Counted from the first letter of the stretch, positions 44,415 through 56,097 are shown. The stretch is 64,000 bases of DNA from Aureobasidium sp. EXF-3400 (GCA_024195585.1 SWBL01000003.1:62001-126000); one strand, 5' to 3'. Notes: generated from the sequence alone by a model not told the origin. Made by a program: numbers and translations.

Positions 44415-44851
44415 ATGTCGACCATCCGCACCATCCCTCCTGAAGCAGGCACCTCTGGACCAGTCACCTTTCCAGGCCCTACTCACTCGTCCTCCAAAGA
44501 CCTTGACGCTCCTTCAACACCCCTTAGAGACCCTGACCTCGCTGCCACCATGGACCCTGTCTCTACAACCCCCCCTCGCTCTGCAGCCAGCACCCCCACA
44601 ACAACAGCCACCCTCACACCTAATGGCCGTCACCGAGCTATCCCCTTGTGCCTGTGCCTCAGCGTCTGTCTACCCATAACCCCTCACATGGATATCCTCG
44701 TCGCTCGCGTGGTTTACGTCACCCACATCCTCAATACCACGGCAATGGACAGAATGAAGAGGTAGTGGCAGCACCGCATGAGTGGATGGAGGTAAAGAGG
44801 AGTTGGTGGAAGAGGGTTTGGAGTTGGATCAGGGGATGGGGGTTTCGTTGA
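44415..44851 (+). CDS. possible small Pro/Thr-rich protein, exon structure unresolved
   Basis: From ATG 44415 a frame encodes a Pro/Ser/Thr-rich start (MSTIRTIPPEAGTSGPVTF) and runs to 44765. A second frame, open from 44624 to TGA 44849-44851, reads Pro/His-rich text and ends in a distinctive Trp-rich tail (SWWKRVWSWIRGWGFR). Compositions match as if the two belong together, but no consensus intron joins them in phase. Either the splice sites are non-canonical, a frameshift broke the gene, or only one part is real. Low confidence; function unknown. Confidence 0.25.
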
Positions 44852-45413
44852 AGACTTGAAATGAGGAAGAGGCAAGGCAGAGAGAGGCAGAACATGCGGT
44901 CAGTTGAAGGGGGGCAGCGGTGAGTTACTGCTACCTTGAGATGCGTTGGGTCCCGGGTCATGTTGCTGATTTTTGTGGAAGCAGACACTGCTGCTCATCG
45001 CTCGCCCTTGGAGATGACATGACAGAAGCAGAGCAAAGAAGGTACAACCTGAAAAAAACGAGCACATTGGCTCCTGCCGCACAACGACCAGATTGTTGCA
45101 TCTACAACTTGCTGTAAGTCACAATGTTATGCTGCATGAAGCATTTGCTGACGGTGACAATTAGCAAGAGGGCAGAAGCAACAACAAACACGTTCACTTT
45201 ACACAAATCAGCTGCACAAAGGACGGAATGAGATGCTAAATGATTTTTGATTCTTTCTTCTTCTTTAGGAGGGTATCTTCAATCGTGTAGGAGAGGAGGA
45301 TGGATATTTGGAAAAAGGAGCAACAAAAAAGAAACAACCTCAAAAGTCCTACTTCTTCCATGCATGCAATGAACTTGCAAAAAACGCTCAAATGTTTTTT
45401 TCCTTCTCCTTTC
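44852..45413. other. intergenic
   Basis: Between the uncertain small gene and the 3' end of LOS1. No gene is supported. The last 180 bp is rich in T/C and A runs, as expected for a 3' UTR. Confidence 0.35.
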
Positions 45414-48400
45414 TCATGACCTAACTTGCTGCACGAATTGAATGAAAAACTTTTTGAAATCGAGTTTGTCCTTGGCTTCGAGATGCTTGATGTATTCGTC
45501 GATCATGGGACCTTGGAGGCCTAGTCCAGACATTTCGGTCTCACGCAGGTGGGTCTCGTAGGCGGCTCCACACTTACGGAGAATAGTCCATTGCAAGGTG
45601 GCGGCTTCTGTGAGGTAACTGCGTGCTTGAGCGTCCTTTGGTTGGAAGGTTGGTTGTGTGATCAAAGCCCAAGTCAGAGGAGAGAAGCGTGACATGATAA
45701 ATGTATCGAATCCTGGAACCGTTGGTGCAGCAGCTTGAGGAGTACCTGCTGGGATGGGGATGGTAAGATCCGGGCCACCCCATACCTGTGTCATTTTGCT
45801 CAAGACTGCGAGAGAGAGACGAGCGGTAGGATAGTCAGAAACGTCGCGACAGAAGTGTTCCAGTGTCGTGAGAATAGTCTCGAAGGTTTGTTGGTTGGCA
45901 CTGCTAACAAGAACAGGCGCTAGATCGTTGTTCAAGATGACAAGGATAAATTGCAGGTACTGCATCTTAAGCTCGCCAAGCTGAATAGCATCATCAGTAC
46001 CAGTAGTGGGCTCTGAAAGACCTGCAAGAACTCTCTGCAGAAGGGGAGTAAGCAGCTGATCAAGGATCTCGATGATCTCTGTCTTGAAGCCAAAGACCAC
46101 TTGATCCAGAAGTCTCAAGAATGTAGCCATCTCATCCTTAGTGGATGACTGCGAGAGCAGACCATCAATCCATCTAGGCAACTTCTGCAGGATACCAGAG
46201 CCGAGCACACCGAGCATGCGTGAGAAAGCAAAGCGTGCGCCGGTACGAATGAGCATGGAGTTCTTGAGCGACTCAAGCGCGGTCAAAACGGCTTCGCCTG
46301 CGGGAGAGAACTCATTGGCCAGTTCCGAAGGTGGAGGCGCGCCAGATGTGTTGCCGGGCATCCAGTCACAGAATCCCTTGGCCAGAGTTCCTACTGCTTG
46401 GATAATATGATGGACCTGAATGATTGCTCGCTCATCACCGTTCTTGGCAAGAGGAATGTGACGTTCCAGATCTGCAATCAATGGGCTGACAAGAGTACGG
46501 GCGTAGAGCATGCGGTTCTCCAGTGGTACCGAAGTTGTGGAGGCAATAGCTCCAACAGCTTCGAAGAGGTAGAGTTGACTGGTGAAGATGGCGTCTGCGG
46601 ACTGGTCGTTTTCCTCAGATGACATGTCATCATCATCGCTATCCTTAGGTACTTCGGCATGAATGGTGAGTAGATCGGCGACAGTCTCGATGACGGTCTG
46701 AGCAACGTTACCAAGCTGGCTGCGGAGTTGCTTGACGAAGCGGAAGAAGAGATACCACGAGCGAGTCTTGATCTTGATGTGGTCGCTGTGGACGAAACGG
46801 ACAAAATTCTCGAGAACACGGGGAATGCTGTCGGTAGAATGCTCGAAGAAAGTGCAGTATCTCACGCAGATCTCCATGTATTGAAGCTGAACCGCAGGGT
46901 GAGGGTACGAAGCAATGTCAGACTCGACTAGCTTGGCCATCATTTCAATAAGATGCTGAGACGCGGCGCTAGAGGGTGAGCTCTTCTGGTAGAGACCACC
47001 ATTCTTGATAGCCAATTCGCCGAAAAGGTACATTTCGTACAAAGCCAAATCCAAATCCCTCCAATTAGGCTTGTTGTCCGACGAGATTCTGTTGAAGGTC
47101 GTAGCAACGACTCTGCTCAGAGTATCCATGTACATGTTCTCGTCGACTGCAGCCACAGCTTGTTGAAGAACGTGTAACCTCCTGCGCAACTCTTGAAACT
47201 CGGCCTCATCCGTCTGATCGCTCTCAGCACCCCAATCTGCCGTCTCATCGTATTTCATCTTGAGAATAATGGTATCGAGGATAGGTTGCAGCATGGCGCG
47301 ATATTGGTTGGGAAGAGCTCCACGCTTGGCCGAGACACGGAAGAGTGTGAGTAGATCGGTAAGCGAAGGAATGACGGCGGAGCAGATTTCGTCGTACTCG
47401 TCGGAGAAAAAGCGCAGGAGATAGGGAACGAACAGCTGGAGGAGCTCGTCTGCCTGTGCTGCTGTGTTTGCATCGAGACCTTCCGAGTCGAGCACCTTGA
47501 CGACATCGAAGACGACATTGTTAACAAGCTTGGCCACAGTCTCGCCGAGATCGTTGTCGTAGTTCGAGGTGCCCCTGGACTGGTTGAGCGCGGAGCTAGC
47601 GACGAGCTGACCGGCGACGTTGGCTAGGTTGAGGTATGAGATCAGCTGGATTTTGTCCTGGCTAGGCATCTTCTTGGCCACAATCTCGGTAAAGGTGTCA
47701 ATGGCGGCGTCGCGGATCTTTGCTTGAGGGCTCTCGGCGGAGGAGATGTCTGGTTGTCCTGCAATCTCGAGCAGGAAGTTTAGCATGTTCTCGTTGACAA
47801 CGAGCGAGATGTCGATCCAGCTGACCCAGCGTGCGACACAACGAAGACACAACTCGACAATACCAAGATCAATCTGTCTCCACCTCGCAAGAACCTGTTG
47901 CCAGAAGGTTGAGATGTTCTGAGCGTCGCGTGTGCGCACATAGTCTTTGAGATCGGCGTTGCGCTTGAGCTCTTCCGGGGTACGGGGAATCAGGACGTCG
48001 GCGATTTCGTCGTGGATCGAATTGATGATACGGAGGTATAGGATGGTCCCTTGTGGGTTGTCGGAGCCAATTGTGTTTGCATCGCCAGCCAGCGATCTGA
48101 AGTCTTGGAAGAAGGTTGGCCAGGCGGTAGCGTAGAGGGAGGTGAAGAGATAGGTGATTGTTTGCGTAAGCTTGTTCTGAATGCTGGGCGAGTCGATACG
48201 GTTCGCTTGGTTTGCAAAAGTTTGGTGAATGTATGTCATGAGCTGATCTTTGATGTAGGAGAGACTCTGTTCGTCCAGACGGCCTGTTTGAACCGCATGG
48301 CTGACCAGTTCCAGACAGACATGGCGCACGACTTCGTCAGGTGGAGGATCGCGGGTGAAGAGGACTAGGCAGACTTGCCAGCCTGAAGCATCGTCGCGCA

Positions 48401-48568
48401 GTTGCTGCAGAAACTCATAGGCCTGGGCTTTGAGATTCTGGTCGGCCCGGGGGTCAAAGGCAATCTGGATGGCGCTCTCGACCTGTGCAGAGGGAAGGAC
48501 GAGTTAGCTAGCTGGACCCTCGCGCAAATTGGGCAGGCACGTGGGCTGCGTCTTACCTGAGCATCCAT
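45414..48568 (-). CDS. LOS1: exportin-T, nuclear tRNA export receptor
   Basis: Carries mature tRNA out of the nucleus with Ran-GTP. Exon 1 is only 12 nt (48568-48557, encoding MDAQ). A 74-nt intron follows, then exon 2 (48482-45414), giving 1026 residues. The N-terminal start MDAQVESAIQIAFDP leads into LKAQAYEFLQQLRDDASGWQ and RDPPPDEVVRHVCLELV, the importin-beta/exportin Ran-binding region typical of XPOT/Los1. HEAT-type helical repeats (LYATAWPTFFQDF, VELCLRCVARWVSWIDISLV) run through to the C-terminus (LDFKKFFIQFVQQV). Length matches Los1/XPOT (about 960-1100). The family match is strong; individual cargo contacts cannot be read. Confidence 0.92.
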
Positions 48569-49455
48569 GCTCGCCACCAGTTGATAAGAGAGAATTTACG
48601 GGGACAGACAGCTGTAGTGTAGTGAAACACACAGATAATGGCGCAGATGGGGTGATAGAGGTGGGTGGTGGTGGCGGGGTTTGTTGATTCGGTCTTGTCA
48701 AATGTGACGGTGTTTCGCTGTTCTGATGTTGCCGATTCAAACTAAAGGCGGTGAGCCCGCCAAATCCTCCGCACCTGCCTCGTGCCCCTCAGCTTCTGCC
48801 CGCAATCATCGTAACTGCCTTTTACGATGCTCAAATGGTTCAGGACTTGTCAATGTTCAACTGATATTCGCTCAAGATATTACCGAAGATTTCGTCTACG
48901 GAATCTCAAATTACGAATGTTCTCTGAAGCTCGCGCAGAGCCTCAATCCAGGCACCATCTCACTAAGTATTCTCTATGCATAAAGCAGGAAATTGGCACA
49001 AAAAGAGCAGCTGGCAGCAAACAAACAAGACGTTCCAAAAGTGGTCCTTCCTGACTAGAATAAAAGCAAGCTGTAGCGCATGACTAGTGAAACACAACAG
49101 CACAGAAGGCTGTATAGAAGGACTGGGTGCATGCAGAGAAGAAGCGGGGAAGAGTCTGTGTGACTCGTGCGGGCGGTCAGATGCAGGAGCAGACAAAGAA
49201 AGAACTGTTTGGGTCGGACAGAGGCCAAAGAGAGTGGTGAATTTGTTGGTTAGGTTCGTGACTGTTGTGCCTGTGGGGCCGTCTCGGGAGGCGCGGCGCG
49301 CCGCTTGTAGCGCTGCCGATTGTCGTCCCTACCGATACGCGCATTCGCTTTCCACTCTCACTCAATGCATTGAGCCCGACATTCGACTGCCCCTTGTATC
49401 TGTCCCTGGCCAGAGAAATGGTCTGACAGGAGCACAGAACAGCTAGATTGGCAAC
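48569..49455. promoter_or_regulatory. divergent upstream region of LOS1 and next gene
   Basis: This 887-bp gap separates head-to-head genes, so it holds both promoters. Frames inside it are short and lack domains. A GGCGCGGCGCGCC run near 49291 is a GC-rich palindrome-like patch. No TATA consensus stands out. Confidence 0.4.
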
Positions 49456-51417
49456 ATGGCGGCATCTCTTCCGGAAAAGCAGCGAGAACTACTCCGGCGC
49501 ATCGATGCTTGTGTCGACCGTATGCGCGCCGTCACGCCAGACGAGCCGTACGTCTTGAGCATCCCTCAGGACGAGCCCAAGTTCCACCACCACTCGCATC
49601 ACTCGTCGCAGATGTGGCGTACCGGTACTCCCTTCCGCTCAGACGACGACCCCAACCAGCAATACCAGACATTCTACTATCACGAGCCGCTCTCGGACGT
49701 CTTTCACCTGCATCGCAACTCTCACTACCAAAAGGACAATGCTTCCGTCTCGTCTCAACCGCGAGAAAAGGAAAGCAGCACACAGAGCACTCCCAGCATG
49801 TATCCTAAGAAGAAGATCAGCTTGGCTGCTTACGCCAACAAGAAGACGCAACCCGACTCCAAGGACGACATGAAGAATGACAAGCCTCAGCGCAACAAGA
49901 CTCTGTCCGAGTCAACCTCCTCACAATCGCTCAAGTCACGCGACTCTGCCAACCTACCGCGCATGCTGTCTCCGCTCCAACTTCACCAGCGCGACCGTTC
50001 AGAACAATCGCAACAACCTCGACCTTCACCAAACCCAAAGCCACCGAAACAGCCCCTCCTACCTCCCCGGCTAATATCACCCACTCTCCCTCCTAGCATA
50101 ATAGCTTCACTGGAAGCGAATCCTTACCAACCCTCGCGACAAAAACATGCATCAAAACGTCTACCCTCTCCACTACCGCCCGTCGCCGAAAAGTCGCGCA
50201 AGCATCCGCCAAACATTCCTGAGCCCAAAACACGCGACTCGCCCCAAGAAGAAGAACAAGATTCTCCCCCCGAGTCCCTTGTCGTTAAGCTCAGGGTACC
50301 TAAGAACATGCGCAAGAACATGTCTCGATATTTGCAGATGAAACCACAACCACAATCTCAAGTCATTCGCGTATTGCCTCCAGAAAAGCCCCCACCTCCC
50401 GTCCAAGCCACACCGCAGGCAACGAAACGACCACGCCCGGCAGAAGAAGACACTCCGCTCCCCGAGTCGAAACGCAAGAAGGTCGTCAAGCCCGAGCCGT
50501 CCACCGTGAAGCAAGAGCCCAGTACACCCTCTTCTGCCACATTCGCAGCGCAGAAGGCCACACCTGTTGTACGCAGTACTACAAAAGATCTACGCACTTC
50601 TGCTCTGAAGCGTGTCGAGTCGACCGATAGTATGGTCAATGGCACACCACAATCCTCGCGTCAAGTCAACGGCGTCACCAAACCATCTCCCTCATCAGGC
50701 AGCGTTAAGACGGCTGAGTCGAAAGCTTGGGTGATAGAAGCAGCCCGAGTCGGAAACTTGGGCCGAGAATTGAAGCACGCCGTCGCCGACTTGGACAAGT
50801 CACAGTCCACCGGCAGCCACAATGAACCTCGATCTCGCGAGATAGCTGCCGCCATGTCTCTCGAATCCTTTTTGTTGTTTATCCTCTCCTTCTACTGCAC
50901 TGAGCGCAGTCTTGCCGCCCGAAATCCGCCTGCACTTTTGGATGGTGGACACACTTGGGGAACGATACCAGCGTACTTCAACTTTGTCCGGACGCGTTGC
51001 CAGTACTTCCCAGCTCTCGACGGCTTAGCCTGTCATCTAGGCGCTGTGTGCAATGCGATGATCATGCTGCGGTTGACCACCATTCGCGATCGATCACAAG
51101 ATATGACGCCCGAGGAAGCGCGTACGCTACACAACGCAGCTTCTACAGGACTTAAAGCGTCCAAAGAAGGAAGCTCGAAATTATCTCTATCGACCATCAT
51201 GTCTACATTCCCAAAGACATGGAAAAAGGCTATGAACAGCACCGCAACTGGAGCGGCAGCCGACGACGACGTCAAAATTGGTCGTTATGCTGGAGACATC
51301 ACTTTACCGCTCGGCATGGACACTGAGCCTCTCATCGCAGTTCGAGTTGGTTACGCACTGCTGAGAGAATGGTCCGTCAGCAAAGGCTTGAAATACGAAA
51401 TGAAGCTTGGACTTTGA
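49456..51417 (+). CDS. conserved fungal protein, disordered N-terminus and helical C-domain
   Basis: Single exon of 653 residues. Residues 1-30 form a helix (PEKQRELLRRIDACVDRMRA). About 30-420 is disordered: His-rich, then Ser/Pro/Gln/Lys-rich, with a short KKKISLAAYANKK motif near residue 116 and the conserved-looking basic block LVVKLRVPKNMRKNMSRYLQ near 275. A folded helical domain fills about residues 420-653 (WVIEAARVGNLGRELKHAVA, MSLESFLLFILSFYCTER, WGTIPAYFNFVRTRC, ACHLGAVCNAMIMLRLTTI) and ends VGYALLREWSVSKGLKYEMK. Multiple Lys/Arg clusters (PESKRKKVVKPEP) suggest a nuclear protein. It may be a transcription or chromatin factor, but I cannot name the family. Confidence 0.8.
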   Translation: MAASLPEKQRELLRRIDACVDRMRAVTPDEPYVLSIPQDEPKFHHHSHHSSQMWRTGTPFRSDDDPNQQYQTFYYHEPLSDVFHLHRNSHYQKDNASVSSQPREKESSTQSTPSMYPKKKISLAAYANKKTQPDSKDDMKNDKPQRNKTLSESTSSQSLKSRDSANLPRMLSPLQLHQRDRSEQSQQPRPSPNPKPPKQPLLPPRLISPTLPPSIIASLEANPYQPSRQKHASKRLPSPLPPVAEKSRKHPPNIPEPKTRDSPQEEEQDSPPESLVVKLRVPKNMRKNMSRYLQMKPQPQSQVIRVLPPEKPPPPVQATPQATKRPRPAEEDTPLPESKRKKVVKPEPSTVKQEPSTPSSATFAAQKATPVVRSTTKDLRTSALKRVESTDSMVNGTPQSSRQVNGVTKPSPSSGSVKTAESKAWVIEAARVGNLGRELKHAVADLDKSQSTGSHNEPRSREIAAAMSLESFLLFILSFYCTERSLAARNPPALLDGGHTWGTIPAYFNFVRTRCQYFPALDGLACHLGAVCNAMIMLRLTTIRDRSQDMTPEEARTLHNAASTGLKASKEGSSKLSLSTIMSTFPKTWKKAMNSTATGAAADDDVKIGRYAGDITLPLGMDTEPLIAVRVGYALLREWSVSKGLKYEMKLGL

Positions 51418-51970
51418 GCAAATCACGACAATTGGAGCAATGGGGTCACTTAAACAAGGGAGCATAGCATGGAGTTTTGGTCGACACGGCGTTTTTTGCT
51501 TGACACAAAAGCAGATCCCGAATGGTGGATCTAGCATGGGGGCTCCGTCACAACTACATGGTGGAGATCGAAGATACACTCTTCCATCCCCTTTCTTTTG
51601 TTATATGGTTTTGTTTTTTGCTGTTGATGTAGCTCTGATACCCCCTTGCTATCATATATAGGCAAGATTATGCTTATTGCATTTTGATTCTAATTACAAC
51701 ATGATTCAACCCCAATCTCGATCTCCGATCTCCAGTACAAGGCACAGTTCAAGCATTTATATCAGCATTTATCAATCGTGTCCACTTCAACTGTGATGGA
51801 CATCTCAAAACATGAGCATTGATCTACATCTTCGGAAACACGGGCCGACCCGCTGCACGCCTGGCGTACGAATGACGCCGGCACCTTTGCGATCCGCAAT
51901 CTTTCATGCTCACTGTCGACTTCACTTCTTTCCACTGTTTCACACCAACAATCATATTTATCAACATCCT
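51418..51970. other. intergenic
   Basis: 3' flank of the previous gene and promoter of the WD40 gene. No gene is seen. Confidence 0.4.
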
Positions 51971-53743
51971 ATGGCGCAAAGAGAAATTCCAGGTTTCTAC
52001 TATGGTAAGATAGAATCCTGTTGAAACTCTTTGTTTCTCTTCCTTTGAACAGAAAACTCTCCTTTGGATTGAGACAGCATGAATCTGACGAGTGATGCAG
52101 ATGCTGAGAAAGGCAAATACTTCCAAGTGCAGGCGAATCACATAGCGCCGCAGGGTGCTAAGTACTCCAAGGAAAATGTTAAGAAGGAAAAGGAGTTGTC
52201 TAGGGTAAGTTTTGTCTCTCTCTTTCTTTTTGTCTGAGGGTTTTGTGAAGATGGCAAAAGAAGGTCGAAAACATCTCTGGAGCCTATGAAAAGACTGGAT
52301 CCGGAGGGATTAACACCACTGGCTTTGGAGACTGGAGAATATTTGGATGACTGGTGGACTGGACTCGACTTCGGTGGACAACCACTCTCTGAATGGCATG
52401 TTTTCCAGGATTTGCGCCTCAGAACCACCTTGATGTTCGGAATTTTACACATTTCTCCGTCATGGCCTCTTCACGCAATCTTGCCACAACGGAAGAAAGA
52501 AGCGGTTACAACATTACAAAAACTATAGCACTTCTAACACAACCATCCACAGAAACGCAAAAGAACAGCCGCCCACCTTCAAAAACGCTCACTCCAAACC
52601 GTCCGCCGCTCAAAAATCCTCTCCTCAGCTTCAGCAGCAGGAATAGCCTTATGGCGCGAACAAGGCCTTTCCTCTTTTACAAACCACGAAGCCCGTCTCT
52701 CATCCCTCTGCTCCCAACTCCACGGCTACGAAACCTTATCTCTCAAAAGCTGCGAAAGCTGCGGTAAACGCGATAACATACACGATTTCTTTCTTGACCA
52801 AGAAAACGAAGCTATTTTTATGGCTTTGGGGTCAAGAAATTTTGGACGCGTGCAGTGGTTGGGAGCGGAAAAGGAGGCTTACGATATTGCGGCGTTTAGG
52901 AGTGATATTTCCAGTGTGGGTGTGAGTCGCAGTAGGACGTTGGTGGCTACTGTGTATGATCGCACGCATCCTGGTAATGTGTTTGTGGCTGGTATGACAG
53001 GGGGTGGAGATGCAGAAGGCCAGCCTCCGATCTTGGATTCGCCGGCGCCGAGTTATTGTATGTTGGGCACTGCGGAGACGGCACTTTGGACAGCAAGCCC
53101 GTGTCCGGCTGGAGCGACTAGAGATGTTATCGCGATTGGAAGTTCGGAGGGTGTGTATATGCTAACCGCCAGTGGAGATTTGCTGCAACATCATCCATTG
53201 CGAGAGGATATACGCTCTATTGACTGGTTGACGCCTAATGTGGCTGTTGGCGGCACAAAGTCAAGTCCAGTATACCTCTGGGACGCACGAGCTCAAGGCT
53301 CATCTTTACGCTTCAAGCACTCCAGTGGTGTAACTGGTGTACGCAGTCTAGGCGATGGATCCCGCGTTCTGGTCTCTGGCTTCCACGGCACAAGTATCTA
53401 CGACACACGCATGGTTTCCAAACCTAAAGGACCACATACACCTTCACAAGCTCTGTTGCGATTGGCACCCACAAAGACTGAGTTGCCTACTGTGGCAATG
53501 GATATTCTGGCTGATGCACAGTTGTTGGCCACGGCGGATGACGATAATGTGATTCAATTGCATTCGCTGAAGAGTGGGAGGTTGATGGGTAGTTTGAGTG
53601 GTGCCAATCCTCGTAAGGAACAGGGGAGGATACATAGATTGAAGTTTATGAATTCGGTTGAAGGGAGGCCGACGTTGACGGTGTGTCAAGGTTCGAGGCT
53701 TTATGAGTGGTCTTGGGGAGGTGTTTTGGATGATGAGGGTTGA
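51971..53743 (+). CDS. WD40-repeat protein, DCAF4/WDR21-like
   Basis: Three exons, 51971-52004, 52101-52204 and 52553-53743, all in phase, give 442 residues. The N-terminus reads IPGFYYDAEKGKYFQVQANH, matching the short PGYYYDxxKxRYFKI motif at the start of DCAF4-like proteins. A basic helix spans the second join (KKEKELSR-KRKRTAAHLQKR). A short CESCG element and beta-propeller repeats follow (YLWDARAQG, VRSLGDGSRVLVSGFHGTSI, LLATADDDNVIQLHSLKSGR, LYEWSWGG). Such proteins are candidate substrate receptors for CUL4-DDB1 ubiquitin ligases; that role is inference. The second intron is 348 nt, far longer than the local norm, and contains an 80-codon open frame. Confidence 0.75.
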
Positions 53744-54017
53744 TGCAAGGAGTCTACTGCATTATCATTGTTATTTTCTTCTTCTAAGGACTGGGCAGAG
53801 CAAGGCGTTTCTTAGCAGAAGGCATTCGTATACCCCTTGAATGATATGAGATATGAACGGCTTTTTTATACCCGCAACCATTCTTTTCGTTAGACAGAGC
53901 GGTTTGCACCGCTGTGCATCTACACGATGTCGCAGATGTGTCTGGTTCCTTCCGCTATACCAGACCAAAATGTGTTTCGCTTCCAAGCTGTGGCAAACAA
54001 GCATAGTTGCTTCACAC

Positions 54018-54666
54018 TCAAGCCTCATGCGGACCCGTCCTCATCCTCTCCATAACCTCCGGCTTGGGCTTAACATCACAAACCTCACCACACTTCCCAC
54101 ACGTCCTCGCCTTTTCATCCTCTCCAAACTTCATCACCGCATCCTTAATCTGACTCCCCAAATCCGTACACACAAAAGCATCTTCATGCACCACACCCCC
54201 ACAATTGCCACAATACCATCTCAATCTATCCTCTTCACCCTCTGGCCTCGGTTGCTCAATAACCACTCCCACTGTATCTGCAAACCTTACAGGATTATGT
54301 GGTGTATTGCCCGGTAGCAAAAAGATTTCTCCTTCGTCAATGTAGATATCGCGGAATGAGCCTTCAGGAGTGACGGTTTTTAGCAGCATGCGGCCACGGT
54401 ATTGGTAGAAAAACTCGGGGGTGCTGTTGATGTGGTAGTCTGTTCGTGCGTTGGGGCCGCCGACGATCATGACGGTCATTGGGTCGGAATAGACGCAGTA
54501 GTTGTTGATTGGGGGTTTGAGGAGGTGCGAGTTTTGTTCTAGCCTGTGGCAGCGGAGAAGAGTCAGTGAGGGTGGTAAAGGTGGTGAGAAGGGGCAAGTA
54601 CCATTTGGGGATGTTTAAAGGGTTGCCGAGGGGTGTAGTTGTGGGTTTGGTAGTTGTGCTGGACAT
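54018..54666 (-). CDS. BNA1: 3-hydroxyanthranilate 3,4-dioxygenase
   Basis: Opens the ring of 3-hydroxyanthranilate in the kynurenine pathway to quinolinate and NAD. Exons (minus) 54666-54602 and 54543-54018 join across a 58-nt intron into 196 residues, slightly longer than yeast Bna1 (about 177). The cupin core has the Fe ligands in the usual order: DYHINSTPEFFYQYRG (His, Glu) and LPGNTPHNP (His). The C-terminal rubredoxin-like zinc knuckle has two Cys pairs, YCGNCGG and CGKCGE, and is found in fungal and bacterial enzymes. No signal peptide, so cytosolic. It diverges from the copper transporter gene across 396 bp. Confidence 0.96.
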
Positions 54667-55062
54667 TGTTGCGGTGCGTGTGAGGGAGGTGATGAGTGGT
54701 GTGAGTGGTGTTCGGAGTGCTGGTCGTAGTGTCGTGTTTCTTTTGAATGTATGTCTACTCAGTGTCCTAAATGTCTGCATGCTTCTCGTGATGTAAGAAA
54801 ACAGAGAAGGCAATCTTCGGAAACGACGGGATATTTGTGTCTTAATAATGCTCAGCGTCATAGAGAATGGAGGGGTCCAATCGTGGAGAAGAATATGCCA
54901 AGATATACGGCGATTAGATACAATGACACAACTCTATCTCCGAGTGGTCTGGCCATGCTGTGAGGCTGAGACTCGTAAGACGGGCTGCGATATCGATTCC
55001 AACGATCTACTCTTTCTTGACTTCTTCCTCTGTTTTCTCAAACCTATACCAGCAAGATCATC
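54667..55062. promoter_or_regulatory. divergent promoter, BNA1 and copper transporter
   Basis: The gap of 396 bp separates head-to-head genes. No clear copper-responsive element was found by eye, and no gene is supported inside. Confidence 0.4.
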
Positions 55063-55877
55063 ATGGATCACTCACACATGGACCACGGCAACATGGGCCA
55101 TGGCGGTATGGACCACGGCGGCATGGATCATGGAAACATGTGCAACATGAACGTAAGCTCCAACCTTCATCATGCCAAAGCCTATAGAGCAGCACAGCCG
55201 CAAAAGCAGAGAAAGCTGATAGAGACACCAACAGATGCTCTTCACATGGGACACCGAAAACCTCTGCATCGTCTTCAAATCCTGGCGCGTCACCTCCACC
55301 ATGTCTCTTCTCTGGTCTCTACTAGGCGTCATGCTCTTAACAGCTGGCTACGAACTCATTCGCGAAATCTCTCGTCGCTATGAAGCTCGAGTTCAAAGAG
55401 AGATTGATGATATGCCGAGTAAGTCTCATCTCTATCCCCTTTCCCTCCCTCTCAAACACCCATGCCCCTGTTTGTCAAATTCAATCTTCGTATCTTTGAA
55501 TCTACAGATCAAGGTTGCTAAAATGGGTCAAACAAAGACGACCAAGAAGAAAGCTCATTGCTCGCATCAGGACGCTCGGCCGCCGACGCATACGCCAAAA
55601 CAAAAACCATCAAGGCTGCTTTGTATGCTATTCAAGTGTTTTATTCTTTCTTCATCATGTAAGTTTCTGCCCTTTCCCTTCTTTTCTGCAACGTTGCGAC
55701 TCTGCCTTCCGGGATCCCTGGTTGTTTTCGAAAGGAACATGCTTACGAAGGGTGAAAAACAGGTTGCTCTTCATGACTTATAACGGATGGATCATGTTGG
55801 CTGTGGGAGTGGGTGCTTTTGTGGGATATTTGGTCTTTGGAAATTCGACTGTGACGAAGAGTGCTGCTTGTCATTGA
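55063..55877 (+). CDS. Ctr-family high-affinity copper transporter
   Basis: Exons 55063-55152, 55235-55418, 55538-55658 and 55763-55877 give 169 residues; introns are 82, 119 and 104 nt. The N-terminal 30 residues are almost all Met, His, Asp and Gly (MDHSHMDHGNMGHGG), the extracellular copper-binding Mets/His region. Three membrane helices follow: the first contains MSLLWSLLGVMLLTAGYEL, the second the pore motif MxxxM (FFIMLLFMTYNGW), the third GxxxG packing (GVGAFVGYLVFG). The C-terminus ends SAACH, with a copper-passing Cys-His. The second intron must end at AAAG (55537) to stay in frame; the better-looking CTACAG at 55507 would lead to an immediate stop. Plasma-membrane or vacuolar location cannot be decided. 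Confidence 0.9.
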
Positions 55878-56097
55878 GACACAGAGAGAGCATGCATGTT
55901 GGGTCAGCAACTTCCGTTCTCATGTTTGGCTGAAAGTATCTAGTTATTGGTTGGACAGCAAGAAGAAGTATTTTACCAGAAACGCTGTGGTCACTTGATA
56001 TAAACTCCCTCACACGATCTTAACTTCCCGCACCGACCCACTCATTTCACCAACCTATATATTCTCTAAACATCATGTCCCTTCCACACCAAAAAAA

